Virus record (IMG/VR): IMGVR_UViG_3300025133_000190
Location: 1 to 47,348 of that record
DNA length: 47,348 nt
Reading direction: 5' to 3' (one strand)
From: a virus
The notes under the pieces are model-generated. The model searched no databases. It was not told the origin of the DNA and was given only the letters and a program-made list of their open reading frames with translations. Position 1 is the stretch's first letter. The number at the start of each line of letters is the position of its first letter. Below are positions 1 through 10,500 of the stretch, piece after piece. A program made the position numbers and the translations under genes.

Positions 1-68
1 CTTACCGACGACGAATCCTTCTGGCGGTACTCTGCCCTCGATTCACTCACCACCCTCGAGGTCTGGCA
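1..68. repeat. Terminal overlap, left copy
   Basis: Bases 1-68 match 47281-47348 at 64 of 68 positions. The differences are at 3, 21, 27 and 42, each a third codon base with no amino-acid change in the polymerase frame. This marks a circular or permuted genome assembled from near-identical strains, not a physical exact terminal repeat. Confidence 0.9.
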
Positions 69-1440
69 CCGCCTCAAAGCGGACCTAGAATCCGAGGGCC
101 ACTGGCCTACCTACCGTTCCCACATTGACATCCTAGACCCTATCCAGGAAATGCAGCTCCTCGGCTGCCCTATGGATGTTGAAGGTATGAAGGCAGAAGA
201 AACCCAGACTGACCTGCGCATAGAGAAACTGAAACTCGAACTCAATGAGGTAGTCGGACATGAAATCAATCCTGCGTCACCTAAGCAACTTATGGAATAC
301 TTCTATGGCCCTAAGGCGGAAGGCGGTCTCGGAATTAAGCCCTATCTTTCAAACGGTAAGCCGACGACAGATGTCACCGCTATGGCCCGCCTCTCACGCC
401 GCGGCTTCCCTGCAGCGAAGATCATCATGGACATCCGTAAGCTCGCTAAGTTCAACAGCACCTATCTCAAAACCACTCTCCGACCCAACTCCAACATCCT
501 CTCCTGCTCATATAATCCAATTGGTACAAAGACCGGACGGCTCGCTTCATCCAGTACCATCTTCAATCACGGAGCTAATCGCCAAAACCAGCCAAAGGAA
601 ATGAAGAAGTTCATGCTCTGCCGCCCATACCGTGTGTGCTATACTATCGACCTCTCAGCCGCCGAGAATCGCATAGTCGCAAACTACGGCCCCGTACCTC
701 CAATGGCGGAAGCCTTCGAGAACGGAGAAGACGTACATGCCAAAACAGCATCTCTTCTATATGGAATGCCAATTACCGAAGTGTCTCGTGCCTCAGGAAG
801 TGCGAACATCCCGAACTCTTCTAAGTCTCAACGTGATATGGGTAAGATGTTTAATCACTCTGGGAACTACGGAGTGGGTTATAAAACCCTTGCTCTCAAG
901 ACCGACACACCTGAGGGTACAATTAGGCCGCTTCTTATGCGTTACCATCAAATCTATCCCGAGGTCGAGCAGCGATTCCAAGCAGGCATCAAGGCTCAAC
1001 TCCAAGAAAACCGAATCGTCACCAACCTCTTAGGCCGTAAGCGTAAGTTCATGGATCGCTGGGGTGACACGATGTTCAACGAAGCATTCGCCCAACCTGC
1101 CCAGTCCACAATCGCTGACATCATCAACCGCCGAGGCCTAGCCTTCATGCACCACACCCCTTCAATCTCCTCCTACACCTACCTAACCAACCAAGTCCAC
1201 GACTCAATCGAATTCGAAATCCCACTTCAATACTCATGGCATCACCACGCATCCATCTTATTGCAAATCATCGCCTCACTAGAAACCCCACTCGAAGCCC
1301 ATTCCACCAAGTTCGTTATCCCCTGCGACTTAGAAATGCGTCGCCACAACTACGCTAACTCTATGGAGGTACCTGTCCAATACGACAACGTGGACATGAT
1401 GGCAGCCCACCTACACTGGTCATGGGCCTGCTTAAACTAA
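1..1440 (+). CDS. polA: Family A DNA polymerase, C-terminal part (continues from 46285)
   Basis: This is the C-terminal two thirds of an 811-residue polymerase whose start lies at 46285; the reading frame is open from base 1 and joins the frame at 47281. It copies the phage genome. The fragment holds the exonuclease III motif (YSALD, in the terminal overlap) and the polymerase palm and fingers. Motif A is DLSAAENR (catalytic D549, E554). Motif B spans R610 to Y622 with K614. Motif C is VHDSIEFE (D733). Numbering is for the joined protein. In motif B the position equal to E. coli F762 / T7 Y526 is His618 (bases 856-858), and motif C has HDS instead of HDE. It ends 34 bases before the next gene, with a dyad element overlapping the stop. 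The family call is secure; the broken ends only reflect the circular join. Confidence 0.95.
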   Translation, partial: LTDDESFWRYSALDSLTTLEVWHRLKADLESEGHWPTYRSHIDILDPIQEMQLLGCPMDVEGMKAEETQTDLRIEKLKLELNEVVGHEINPASPKQLMEYFYGPKAEGGLGIKPYLSNGKPTTDVTAMARLSRRGFPAAKIIMDIRKLAKFNSTYLKTTLRPNSNILSCSYNPIGTKTGRLASSSTIFNHGANRQNQPKEMKKFMLCRPYRVCYTIDLSAAENRIVANYGPVPPMAEAFENGEDVHAKTASLLYGMPITEVSRASGSANIPNSSKSQRDMGKMFNHSGNYGVGYKTLALKTDTPEGTIRPLLMRYHQIYPEVEQRFQAGIKAQLQENRIVTNLLGRKRKFMDRWGDTMFNEAFAQPAQSTIADIINRRGLAFMHHTPSISSYTYLTNQVHDSIEFEIPLQYSWHHHASILLQIIASLETPLEAHSTKFVIPCDLEMRRHNYANSMEVPVQYDNVDMMAAHLHWSWACLN

Positions 1441-1460
1441 CTTCAACAATTGAACTAAGT
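1436..1460. promoter_or_regulatory. 25-bp dyad element, copy 1
   Basis: Left arm ACTA-AC-TTCAA, centre CAA, right arm TTGAA-CT-AAGT. It overlaps the polymerase stop codon and ends just before the SD (TTAAGGAG) of the lipoprotein gene at 1475. It is one of six copies in the window (others at 14283, 25760, 31483, 33608, 43006). The right half does not lead to a sigma70 -10 box, so it looks like a protein-binding site rather than a promoter. The function is inferred. Confidence 0.6.
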
Positions 1461-1474
1461 TAAGGAGAATAGTA

Positions 1475-1771
1475 ATGAAGAAACTAATCGCGTTATCAAT
1501 CGTATGTGTAGGACTCAGTGGATGTCCGACGGAACAGTCAGCCGTTAGCTTCGTGGAGAAGGTAGATCCTGTTGCGCTCGTGAGCTTGATGGGTGAGTAT
1601 GTTGAGTGGCGGGCTAAGCTACAGATGGAGATCGAGGACTTGGGCCACGAAGATGAGGACTATGAAGCGTTCAGGCTGGCGGTTACGAAAGCGAAGATAG
1701 TAGACCAGACATTGCAGCGACTCACTACCCCCGAAGCGCTGCGGATGCGCCCGATGGAGATCGAGCGATGA
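1475..1771 (+). CDS. Small predicted lipoprotein
   Basis: A 98-residue protein with a typical lipoprotein signal: KK near the start, a short hydrophobic stretch, then the lipobox LSGC with Cys16. The mature part is charged and likely helical, with no family I recognise. It has a good SD (AAGGAG) and overlaps the next gene by ATGA, so it belongs to a lipoprotein - DUF1353 - 74 aa - DUF3987 operon. An outer-membrane spanin-like (lysis) role is possible because phage lysis cassettes often carry such a protein, but no inner partner is adjacent. Localisation to the outer membrane is inferred from the lipobox. Confidence 0.75.
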   Translation: MKKLIALSIVCVGLSGCPTEQSAVSFVEKVDPVALVSLMGEYVEWRAKLQMEIEDLGHEDEDYEAFRLAVTKAKIVDQTLQRLTTPEALRMRPMEIER

Positions 1772-2187
1772 TAGAACACGAGATAGGCTTCTACAAAAGA
1801 GGCTACAAGTACCAACTAATTCAGAGCTGCTCCTATGCGGTCACTGGGTTTCCAGATGTACCGGTGAGCCAATTTGAATTGAACTTGTTCGTGTTCATCG
1901 AGTCCCAGGTGCTCTTTATTCGCTCTGGGTACTGCTGGGACGGACCCAGTGGACCGGTACGGGACGGGAACAAGTTGATGCGAGCTTCACTAGTCCATGA
2001 CGCTCTCTACCAGTTGATGCGCGAAAGAAGCTTGCCAGATACAGAGCGTGACAAAGCTGACCGGCTCTTCCAACAGATGCTAGTAGAAGATGGCGTGTCT
2101 AAGCTGCGCGCTTGGGTATACTATCGTGGACTAAAGGCGTTCGGGAAGCGAGCTGCAACTAAGCAGAGAAAGGTATACGAACTATGA
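1768..2187 (+). CDS. DUF1353 family protein
   Basis: A 139-residue protein. The central segment, with the YCWDGPSGP motif followed by MRASLVHDALYQLMR, is the signature of the DUF1353 phage family: conserved Trp-Asp-Gly-Pro-Ser-Gly, then Ala-Ser-x-x-His-Asp-Ala-Leu-Tyr. The C-terminal part carries the usual helical segment with a conserved Ala-Asp (DKADRLF). The function of the family is not established; members often lie near lysis genes, which fits the lipoprotein gene upstream. It starts inside the upstream gene (ATGA overlap) and ends in another ATGA overlap, so translation is probably coupled. Confidence 0.8.
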   Translation: MIEHEIGFYKRGYKYQLIQSCSYAVTGFPDVPVSQFELNLFVFIESQVLFIRSGYCWDGPSGPVRDGNKLMRASLVHDALYQLMRERSLPDTERDKADRLFQQMLVEDGVSKLRAWVYYRGLKAFGKRAATKQRKVYEL

Positions 2188-2408
2188 GTGAATCAGTACG
2201 GATACTAGACATTGTACAGAGAGTCGGCCAAGCTGGCATGACTGGTGATGTCGTCGGAGAGTTGCAAGCCCTGCTTGAAGCAATGGAGTGGGCGATTGAG
2301 AACCCTGTGGTGGCTCGTCGGATAGGCTTTGAAATGGCAGGCGCCAAGCTAAGGGAAGTCGAACTTCGCAAGATGCTAGAGGTAGGGCAGATGGATGCCA
2401 AGCAATAG
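2184..2408 (+). CDS. Hypothetical 74-residue protein
   Basis: A small acidic, probably all-helical protein of no recognised family. It is supported by tight packing: its ATG overlaps the stop of the DUF1353 gene (ATGA) and its end overlaps the start of the DUF3987-like gene by 14 bases. No signal peptide or membrane segment is visible. Confidence 0.65.
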   Translation: MSESVRILDIVQRVGQAGMTGDVVGELQALLEAMEWAIENPVVARRIGFEMAGAKLREVELRKMLEVGQMDAKQ

Positions 2409-3573
2409 ACACTTACCAGACTGGATTAAAGGGTACTGCGAGTACCTAGAGCATACTGAAAGCCCTAACCTTTTCAAGAAGTGGGTAGCTATCAGTGCGA
2501 TAGGTAGTGTACTTAGGCGTAAGTGCTACTTGAGCTGGCACAAACATGCGCCTACTTTCCCTAACATGTACATAGTAATCGTGGGTCCGGCGGCGGTGGG
2601 AAAAGGCATAGCTATGGGACCTGCGTATAATATGCTTAAGCGTCTTGACATTACCATGAGCGCCCAGAGTACCACGAGGCAGGCACTTATCGAGGATCTA
2701 ACTGAGAGTACTACAGTTGAAATCTATGATGGGAGCACAGTGACTGAGAGTAACCTGACTATCTTCAGTAAAGAGTTCAGCGTATTCCTTGGTCACCAAA
2801 ACGTGGAGTTGATCAGTAACATAACTGACTGGTTTGATTGTGAGAATGAGTGGACGTATAAGACGAAAGGACGTGGCACGGAGAAGATTGAAGGACTGTT
2901 CGTGAACTTAATAGGGGCCACTACTCCCGGCATCCTGCAGAAGACGCTGACTGAAGACGCCATTAGCGGCGGGCTTACCAGTCGCATAGTGCTAGTGTAT
3001 GCACAGGAGAAGAGCAAGATTGTTCCTATCCCTATGCTGAGCACTGAAGCGCCTAAGCTGTTGGACCACCTGGAGCGAGACCTTGGAAGCATCGCTTGCC
3101 TCCACGGTGAGTTCCGCCTCACGGAAGATGTGATACATAAGTGGGTTGACTGGTACATAGAGCAGGAGAGTGAAGACACGTTCAAGAACCACTCCCGCCT
3201 GCAAGGGTACTCAGGTCGCCGCCCATTACATCTGTTGAAACTTATGATGATTATGAGCGCCAGTCGCTCTGATGAAATGGTCATAACATCTGATGACTTT
3301 GACACGGCAGTGAGTACTTTGCGTGAGGCGGAAGTGTGTATGCCTGAAGTGTTCAAAGGGTACGGACAGAATGTGCTGGCGGAGTTCGTAGAGATAGCAA
3401 TGAACGAGATTAGAAAGGATGGGTTGCTATCTAAGAAGGATTTCCTGAGACGGCACGTGAATGACTTAGACTTGGAAGACCTCAATAAGATACTTGGTAC
3501 ATTGGAAGGTATGGGATTCTGCTCGCTTATCGCTAAGCCGAGTGGAGTATACATACGGTACTTAGGAGGATGA
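2395..3573 (+). CDS. DUF3987-like P-loop ATPase, probable replicative helicase/primase-type protein
   Basis: A 392-residue protein. The N-terminal pattern of Trp-Val-Ala-Ile-Ser-Ala-Ile-Gly followed by Walker A GPAAVGKG (residues 64-71) is typical of DUF3987-type ATPases found in phage and plasmid replication modules. A segment ending SKEFSVFL about 60 residues later could be the Walker B strand, although the acidic residue spacing is not canonical. The C-terminal third is helical and may bind DNA or partners. Lying downstream of the polymerase in the same arm, and with no other helicase in the genome, it is the best candidate for the replicative helicase. The family call is fairly sure; the activity is inferred. 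Confidence 0.65.
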   Translation: MPSNRHLPDWIKGYCEYLEHTESPNLFKKWVAISAIGSVLRRKCYLSWHKHAPTFPNMYIVIVGPAAVGKGIAMGPAYNMLKRLDITMSAQSTTRQALIEDLTESTTVEIYDGSTVTESNLTIFSKEFSVFLGHQNVELISNITDWFDCENEWTYKTKGRGTEKIEGLFVNLIGATTPGILQKTLTEDAISGGLTSRIVLVYAQEKSKIVPIPMLSTEAPKLLDHLERDLGSIACLHGEFRLTEDVIHKWVDWYIEQESEDTFKNHSRLQGYSGRRPLHLLKLMMIMSASRSDEMVITSDDFDTAVSTLREAEVCMPEVFKGYGQNVLAEFVEIAMNEIRKDGLLSKKDFLRRHVNDLDLEDLNKILGTLEGMGFCSLIAKPSGVYIRYLGG

Positions 3574-3576
3574 AAG

Positions 3577-4023
3577 ATGATTAATGTAGGTGTAGAGGTA
3601 GGACTAGCTGGGCGAGTTCCCTTGAGAGATGACTATGGATGCATCCGCCCTCAACATGAAGCAGAGATACTAGACTTGAAAGTTATCATCCATAGGTTAG
3701 AGGAAGAACGCTCCCAACTATTGCAATGGGCGGATGACGTATGCAGCTCCTCAGATTGCGTAGACCATTGGGGAAGGGTGCAGGACCACTACCGGCCTAG
3801 GCTGAAGAAGATAAGAGAGGAGCCGCCGCAGGGAAAGGACGACGACTCCTCATCTGAGGTCGCTGAGGTGGAAAGAACTCAGCAGACCGAAACTACTCCT
3901 CCAAAAGCCGAAGCCCTAGAGGGGGAGGTATCACCAGTGGCGGAGCGCTTTCCGGGGGTAAGGGCACTTCCGCCTCGGGTACCCCGCTACCTGGCCCGTA
4001 CAGAAGACGACTCAGCTCTGTAA
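3577..4023 (+). CDS. Hypothetical protein, coiled coil plus disordered tail
   Basis: A 148-residue protein with a strong SD (GGAGG) four codons before the ATG. Residues about 27-70 look like a helical coiled-coil segment (KVIIHRLEEERSQLLQW). The last 60 residues are rich in Pro, Glu and Ser and probably disordered. It is the last gene of the plus-strand arm. Its final 131 bases overlap the 3' end of the convergent lipoprotein gene at 3893. The low-complexity tail may have grown into that gene. Confidence 0.6.
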   Translation: MINVGVEVGLAGRVPLRDDYGCIRPQHEAEILDLKVIIHRLEEERSQLLQWADDVCSSSDCVDHWGRVQDHYRPRLKKIREEPPQGKDDDSSSEVAEVERTQQTETTPPKAEALEGEVSPVAERFPGVRALPPRVPRYLARTEDDSAL

Positions 4024-4309
4024 GCATCTTCACAACCCCAAGTATGGTGGTGGATGGATCGCCGGCCTGCTGTCCTTTGACGGCAGCGCCGGCTTTCATT
4101 TTGAATGAAGCTCCATCTTCCGCTATCCCTTCGTACGAGAAGTCTCCCGCACCTTCGTCTGTCTTACTGCCCCACGTACTCGATGTCTTCTGAGTAACTT
4201 CCAGTGAGCTTCCATCGGCGGTGACTTCCTTGACTACCATTCTATTGGTAGCGCATCCGCCCAGCAGTAAGATGCCTATTGCTAAGACTTTCCCTAAGTG
4301 ATTCATCAT
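3893..4309 (-). CDS. Predicted lipoprotein, last gene of the late operon
   Basis: A 138-residue protein with a clear lipoprotein signal: hydrophobic AIGILLLGG ending in Cys19 (lipobox LGGC). The mature N-terminal half is polar and beta-rich; the end is Pro/Leu-rich and is encoded opposite the tail of the 3577 gene. Two ATGs sit at 4309 and 4306; the first overlaps the stop of the membrane-protein gene (ATGATGA). A membrane protein followed by a lipoprotein at the end of a virion operon resembles a holin plus outer-membrane spanin pair, but no spanin or endolysin motif is seen, so the lysis role is a guess. Confidence 0.7.
   Translation of the reverse strand: MMNHLGKVLAIGILLLGGCATNRMVVKEVTADGSSLEVTQKTSSTWGSKTDEGAGDFSYEGIAEDGASFKMKAGAAVKGQQAGDPSTTILGVVKMLTELSRLLYGPGSGVPEAEVPLPPESAPPLVIPPPLGLRLLEE
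4061..4103 (+). terminator. Strong hairpin terminator at the end of the plus-strand arm
   Basis: The arms at 4061-4074 and 4079-4093 form 14 base pairs: GCCGGC closing, one bulged C at 4087, then CTGCTGTC with GACGGCAG including one G-U. The loop is CTTT and a T-rich tail (TTTCATTTT) follows on the plus strand. It lies 37 bases after the stop of the 3577 gene. It also lies inside the minus-strand lipoprotein gene, so those codons serve two purposes. Confidence 0.75.
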
Positions 4310-4509
4310 TCCGCACCTGCCTCCCTGCTCGTTACGCTGTCATCCCGAGCAAACAATAACCCTAAGGCCGCCGTTATCATTGCAATACTTTCCGGTGTAA
4401 TGGTGGTGGCGGCGTCGGTATCCAGCAATGCTGTAATGATTGAGCCTAGTGCTAGGAGAAGTGTACCTATGCCTAAGCCGGTAGTCTTAATACTCTTGCT
4501 CTTAATCAT
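4306..4509 (-). CDS. Small membrane protein, holin-like
   Basis: A 67-residue protein with a hydrophobic segment at residues about 11-30 (GIGTLLLALGSIITALL) and a second, weaker one at about 41-53 (ESIAMITAALGLLFARDD). The second has the form seen in small phage membrane proteins of unknown role. It begins in an ATGA overlap with the giant gene and ends in an overlap with the lipoprotein gene, so the three are probably translated together at the end of the late operon. Size, topology and position fit a holin, but no specific family is recognised. Confidence 0.65.
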   Translation of the reverse strand: MIKSKSIKTTGLGIGTLLLALGSIITALLDTDAATTITPESIAMITAALGLLFARDDSVTSREAGAE

Positions 4510-7500
4510 CGTTTAATCTCCGTTAGTGGGCCACGAGCTCTCTGCTCTTTGATAGCCTTGTTCAGATGCTTCTTTCTGATAGCCGTTAACCTTCTATCCA
4601 AGATCCTTACCTTTGCCTCCTTATCCATTCGTTGATAGCCTTTAGAAGTCTCAATAATCTTCTTGACTGCTGGCTTACCCTCTGCTCCGAAGCCTAGCGC
4701 AAGCTGTTGATGAATGTCAGGGTCTAGTCTGTACCGCTTACGTGCCCGAGTGAAAGTCTCACTAGGTATGGAAGGATAGTATCCAAGAGACTCAAACTCG
4801 GAATCTATATTATCTCCTACGTCCATGGAGTAATGCACGGGCCACCAGAACTCCCACCACTTGTTGCTACTAAAGGTGTATGGATCACCCCATACAGTTA
4901 TCTTATCTCTAGTATTCTTCTCTACACCAAACATGCTGTGCAAGATGTCTGTACTGAGTGGTAGCACCTGATGCTCTAACTGGTCAAAGACCTGCGGTAC
5001 GTATTCACCATTCTCGTTCTCTTGCATCTTACCCTTCTTCATCATCCACCGCAGGAATCCTGAGTAAGGGATGAGAGCACCTTCAGCCGTCCGTCCGATA
5101 GCACTCAAGTATTCTTCTGATGTACGAGAATCTACGTAATCATTGAAGGTACGCATGTAATTGTTATTCAGTAACGTGTGACCTATGGCGGTGCCGGCTT
5201 GAGTCAAATCTCGGATAACCTTGTCTTGGTCCTTCTCATCCAGCTCCTCATACTGCCCCAGTCCCTTAAGGCCCTCATAGAGATATGAACGCAAGTCAGC
5301 TACAATCTTGAACGGAACGTTGATAGGTTCGATGTTTTGAAAGCTAATCCACTTGTCACCATACTTGACCGCGTAAGGTATCTTGCCCTCAAGCCGCCAC
5401 TGTTTTCTCTCATTCCTATCTAATGGCAGCGCACCTGTAAACTCATCTTCATCAAAGGCCAGCAACAGGAATGCAGCCATCATGCTACCTTCTATCTGCT
5501 TAGCAATAATATCTGCCGGGCGGTGCCCATAACCGAACTTATCAAACGAGGGGTCACGTGCCCATATAGCTTCTGCCGCCAAGCCTACTCCCGGTGTCAT
5601 CTCCAGCCCACGTTTGCCAAGGTTGACTAGCGTGTTGAAGAACGGGAACACCAGCTTAATGATTGGAGCCTTCTCGCGTACTGCAAGCAAGTGAGTACCG
5701 ACTGTGCCTGGACGGTCCATGAAGGTGTTGTACGAAGCCGCCTCACTCACCTTCTGTCTTATGTGATTTGGAATGCTAGCGTTATCCGCCTTGTATGCAG
5801 CAAGTGCTCGTTTAATGTGAGCTTTCTGAGCAGCTTTATCTCCTGGAAACTTAGTCCTAGCATCCTCTTGCGTAAGCCTGTTCAAGTGACCTTCAGCCGC
5901 TATAATCTTGAACATCATATCGCTAGCTCGCATAAAGGTAATCGGAATGCTAATGGGAAACCCGAGGCGGCGAATCGTAGCTTCCATGTTCTTCCGCATC
6001 AGTTCTCCCTTCTTCTTCCCTAGCACAGCTTCAAACGTCTTATGGGCCTTGCCATCTCTCGGGAGTATGTACCTTTGCCAGGCGCTAATATCTTTTGCTT
6101 GTATATCCATGCCCTTGATGCTCTCAAGACTATGGACATCTCCTATCTTATTGTTCAAAATATTCCAGCCTGCCTCGCCACCGTGAGCTATGCTACTGGG
6201 CACCTGAGAGAACGCTGGCAGCAACGAGGACGCTAGCCCATCCCGCTTACGCTTATCGCCTTGAAAATAGAACTTATCAATAAGCTGCCCCATAACTGGC
6301 ATCCTACCCATGACTGCCATTCCACGGTCAACTGCTCCCGCCAATGGTTCATGCACTACGTAATTCCAACTCGTCCAAGCTCCAGTGAACACAGTATTGA
6401 TACCCTGTGTCTGAGGAGAGGATAGCGTGAACGAGTAGAACGCCTGCATGTACAAGTCCCACATATTCGGGCCTAGTTCACCCATGTTCTTATTAATAAT
6501 ATCAGAGGCTGCCTCAGGATTCTCAAGAGCTTCTAACAGTACTTGAAACCCTGTGTTCCCATACGTCTTCTGTACCTCATCAAGGGTGAATGCGAAACTC
6601 GCCTCAGTTGCTTTGGTAGTAAAAGACTGCAACCGGCGGCCAGCGTCAGAACGCACTAGTAAGAAGTTCCTTATATCCTGCGCAGCTTTACGCCTCTTCA
6701 TCTTACGCACGAGCGCGTTCACAGCCTTAGGGCCATCGTTATACGCCTCCCTCAACTCTGACTCGAATTGTTGACGTAGCTCAATGGCCCTATCTTGCAC
6801 GATGATGACATCCGGTAAGTCCAACGCAGGATGCTGGTTGCCTTGCTCAGCGCTCTTCAGTTTCTCATGTAGCTCCCTCACATATCTCTTACTCTGCTTC
6901 CGTATATTAGCTTCTTCTCTAGCCTCTACCACTGCTGTACTAGTGGTCTTATCTATCCCCATGAAGTCCGCCATAGCCTCAGCCTTGTCTCCAAGGGTCA
7001 CCAATCGACGTCCCTTATGGAACTGAGCACGAGCACGTCGTCGGCGGTTGGCTTCTTTCCTCTCTTCTGGATCCACACTAGTGGCCATCTGTGCAGTAAT
7101 CAAGTCCTCCATAACCGACCTAAGTGTTTTGTCTACATATGTTCCCGGCTTAATGGCTCTACCAGTGGTGTACAGTTCTCCTACATACCTACCAAACTCC
7201 GTAAACGTACCCTTCATCTCTTCCGGTACTTTAGCCGACTTGCTCTGTACCCAGTTCGTAAACCCGTTAGCAAATTTCTCCTCTGCATACCGGGTCCATA
7301 TATCTCCTGCTCTGTGCGGCCCGTTAGGGTCATTCCTATGTGCCCACTTCTCCGCCGCTCGTAAGCTCTTCTCAGGCAACGCTCGCTTCCATGCGTGTGC
7401 AAACTCGTGCACGAAGGTCTGAAGGTCTGAGCCAAGAAAGAAGTTAATATCCCTACTCTCTTGATGAAATGCTCCCAACACCCATGCGTCAGGATTCATA

Positions 7501-10500
7501 GTCTCTTCCACGCTGAACATTACATGACTGCTATCATACCCTACATCCCCGTGGAACACGCTCTTCAGACTGTTAGGAAAGATGACTGAGATAGAATCTT
7601 TCTGGGTATCTTCTCGCCCCTCTACGTGATTCTCATACACTACTCCATCATATCCTAGCTCCGCTAGCATCTGGTACGCTAAGTCCTCATCCTCCTTAAG
7701 GCTAGTATCGAAGTCTCCAAGATGGAGATTAGCCTTCATTTTAGTGTTCTTATCCAATCTATGTCGCTGAGTATCCATCAAATCATGTATCAACTTAATA
7801 GGAGTGTTAGCTACGATATCCTGAAAATGTGGACCCCCACTAGGGCGATAGGCATTTTTGATGTTAGTAACCAATGGTAGCACTCTGCTGGCACCTAACT
7901 CCTGACGCATAGAGTGGTGAGACTCCTGTTGCGTGAAGCCCACCTCTTCGGCGGCGGCGTACCCACCTACATGTAGCCAAGAGATATAGTCACTCCTGCG
8001 CCTAGTTCGCAGATTAGCTGGGTCTACACTAAACACTCCATTCTTCGGAGTATCCATCCTGAACCACACTTGTACGGTCCCATCTTCATTATACCTCAAA
8101 TCTTCACCAGGGCCGGTCTTATCTTTCTTATCTCCATGCCAGGACTTGAAACCCATATTCCTACTGCTTATCTCAACCGCCCGGCGGAGCCTGTTCTGCA
8201 TCTTAGCATGATCCACCTCCCCTCTATAATTGAGGTTGTGATCTCGAAGGTCATAGGTCCAGCGTTTAAGCATCATCGCCAACCTCTCGAACTCGTCCAT
8301 CTCATCAGGTACTTTTTTCTGAGACTCTATTACTTTATCAAAAGCCTTACCACCCTGAGCAATGGCGGCATCCAAATCCACTAACCTCTCCAGCTTCATC
8401 TCTTTAAGCTGTATACTCATCCGCATAGATGCGATTGTAAACGATGGCGCTCCATCAAACGATGACTCTACCGCCTTACGTAGCTTCACCAATCGCTTCT
8501 CTTCAAAGCTACTAGCCTTCTTGTCCGCCACCTTATCTTCCAGCTTTACCATTTCCAGAGCAGTAGGGTAGAACATGTAAAGAGACTCTATCTGTGAGCG
8601 AGCCTTACTTATGTCAGTAGCGTTCCCAGACTCCTCCGCCAGCATCACCACATACTCTTCAAAGAAATCATTGACCTCTGCTGTATCCTGACCAAAGTTA
8701 CCGAAACTATCAAACTCCCCTAGCGCAGTCTCTGTAGCCGATAGCATAGTAGAGGTCCAGCTCTCAGCCTTCTGCTTAGCCGTTGAAGCGGAGAACAATG
8801 CTCTCGAGTCCTCATTGTAATCCCGTACTTTGAGGGCAAGGGCGGCTGCTTGTATCTGGCCCAGCTCCTCCGTGTAGTACTGATTCACATCAAGGCCAGT
8901 CAGGTTAGCCCAGGCTCTCGCCTGCCAGAACACAATGTCCTTCACAATCTCTGCAGCAGCGACAGGATCCTTCGCTCCCACCACAATGCCCGCCTCGACC
9001 ATGTCAGAGTAAAGACTAGTCTGTAAAATCTTCTGGCTGAACTTCTCATGCTCTCCACGTATAGTAGCATATCGATCAGGTGATGTTGTAGTAGAGGCGT
9101 TGAAGAAACTAGGAGCGCCCTTTCGGCGGCCAAAGTCCAGCCCAGTCATTTTATCCAGCTCACTCTCAGTCCTATGATGCCCACCTTCCAGACTCAGCCA
9201 TACATACCTGTTACCGTCCTCATCATACGTAGCCCGGATCTCCTTAGCATCCTGTCGTGAGAACTGACCACTAAACTTATCCAGACCCTGTCGGCGGAGG
9301 TCTCTCATATCACCATCTGTAGGATTCTTGATAACCCTGAACTTCTTACCCAACGCATCCGGCACCTTCATCTCCGCCCTAGCAGCATTCCCATTGTGCC
9401 CCTGCCCAGTACGCCGTACTTCTGTTCCCTTAAAATCTTTCACGTTCTCCTGCTTTTTAGCTATCTGATTAAAGACAAGTTTATTGTCCTTCTTCAGATG
9501 CTCCATGAACTCCTTCATAGACACGACATCAGCAGAAGTCACATACCTATTCCCACTCTTAGTCTCCACCACGTGGAACCTTCCAGTATTCTCATTCCCC
9601 AAGTCCGCCACCCGTTGCAACTCTTCCTCAATAGAATCCTCACTAGGGTTCCGCATAATGGGAACACTGTCACGTCCTCTAATCCTCAAAGAGTCAAACC
9701 GTTCAGTCAGCAGTCCAGTCTTGTTCTCTTGAAACAAGTCCCTGAATCTAAGCCCTTCATCCCCCAGCTTAGCTCCAATCTCTTCCTCAATCTGCTTCCG
9801 TACACGCGCAGCATGAGGGCCCTCTGCCGCCCACACATACTTGTTACCTGCTCTATCATAAGCAGCATTCAGCTTAACGCCCTTCTGATTACTCCCTAAC
9901 AAATTCTTGAAGCGGTTGTTAGTCTGATTCAGCTTCTCCAAGCTGCTAGGGTTAACCAGCACCTGAGCCTTGCTAAACAGCCCTCCTACCTCAATCTCAC
10001 CTTCCTCCTTAACATCCAGCTGATGCAGAACCTCTCCTTCTCCGTCCTCAAAGCTCTGCGCCCCTGCTTCTATCTCAGCCTCATTCACCGCCTTGTTAGC
10101 CCACTTCAAAGCAGCGTTCAAGTTATTCATGCTACTCACATACAGATGCACATTCGCTTGATACTCTTGGTCTGACTGGCCCTCTTGTTGCTGAATCTCA
10201 TAAACCCCCTTCTCCTCATTAAACTCAAACTCCAGCAGCCCCGCCTCCTCAAACCTACCCTGCAACAACTCAGCACTGGTCATATCCTTACTCAGCACCT
10301 GCGCCGCAAGGCTCGCATTTCCTGCATAGTACTCTACTACATCTTCTCCCTTCACTGCTTTCCCAGAAGACTCATCGCTGAACAGGCTAGCTGTAAGGGA
10401 CTCCAAATCAGGAGCATCAGGAACTTGTCCATGCTCATACCTTGCGCCGCCTACATCCTCACTAGCAAAGTCCGGATTAACACGGACGGCTTCTCTTATC

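Noticed and set aside
1-68. Physical direct terminal repeat
   Set aside because: The copies are not identical; the differences are synonymous changes in a gene that runs across the join, so assembly overlap fits better.
1436-1460. Dyad element as a sigma70 promoter (TTGAAC as -35)
   Set aside because: A 17-base spacing leads into the SD and start codon with no -10 box, and the other copies lack one as well.
2793-3554. Minus-strand 253-residue reading frame
   Set aside because: Shadow of the DUF3987-like gene, Ser/Arg-rich with no start signal.
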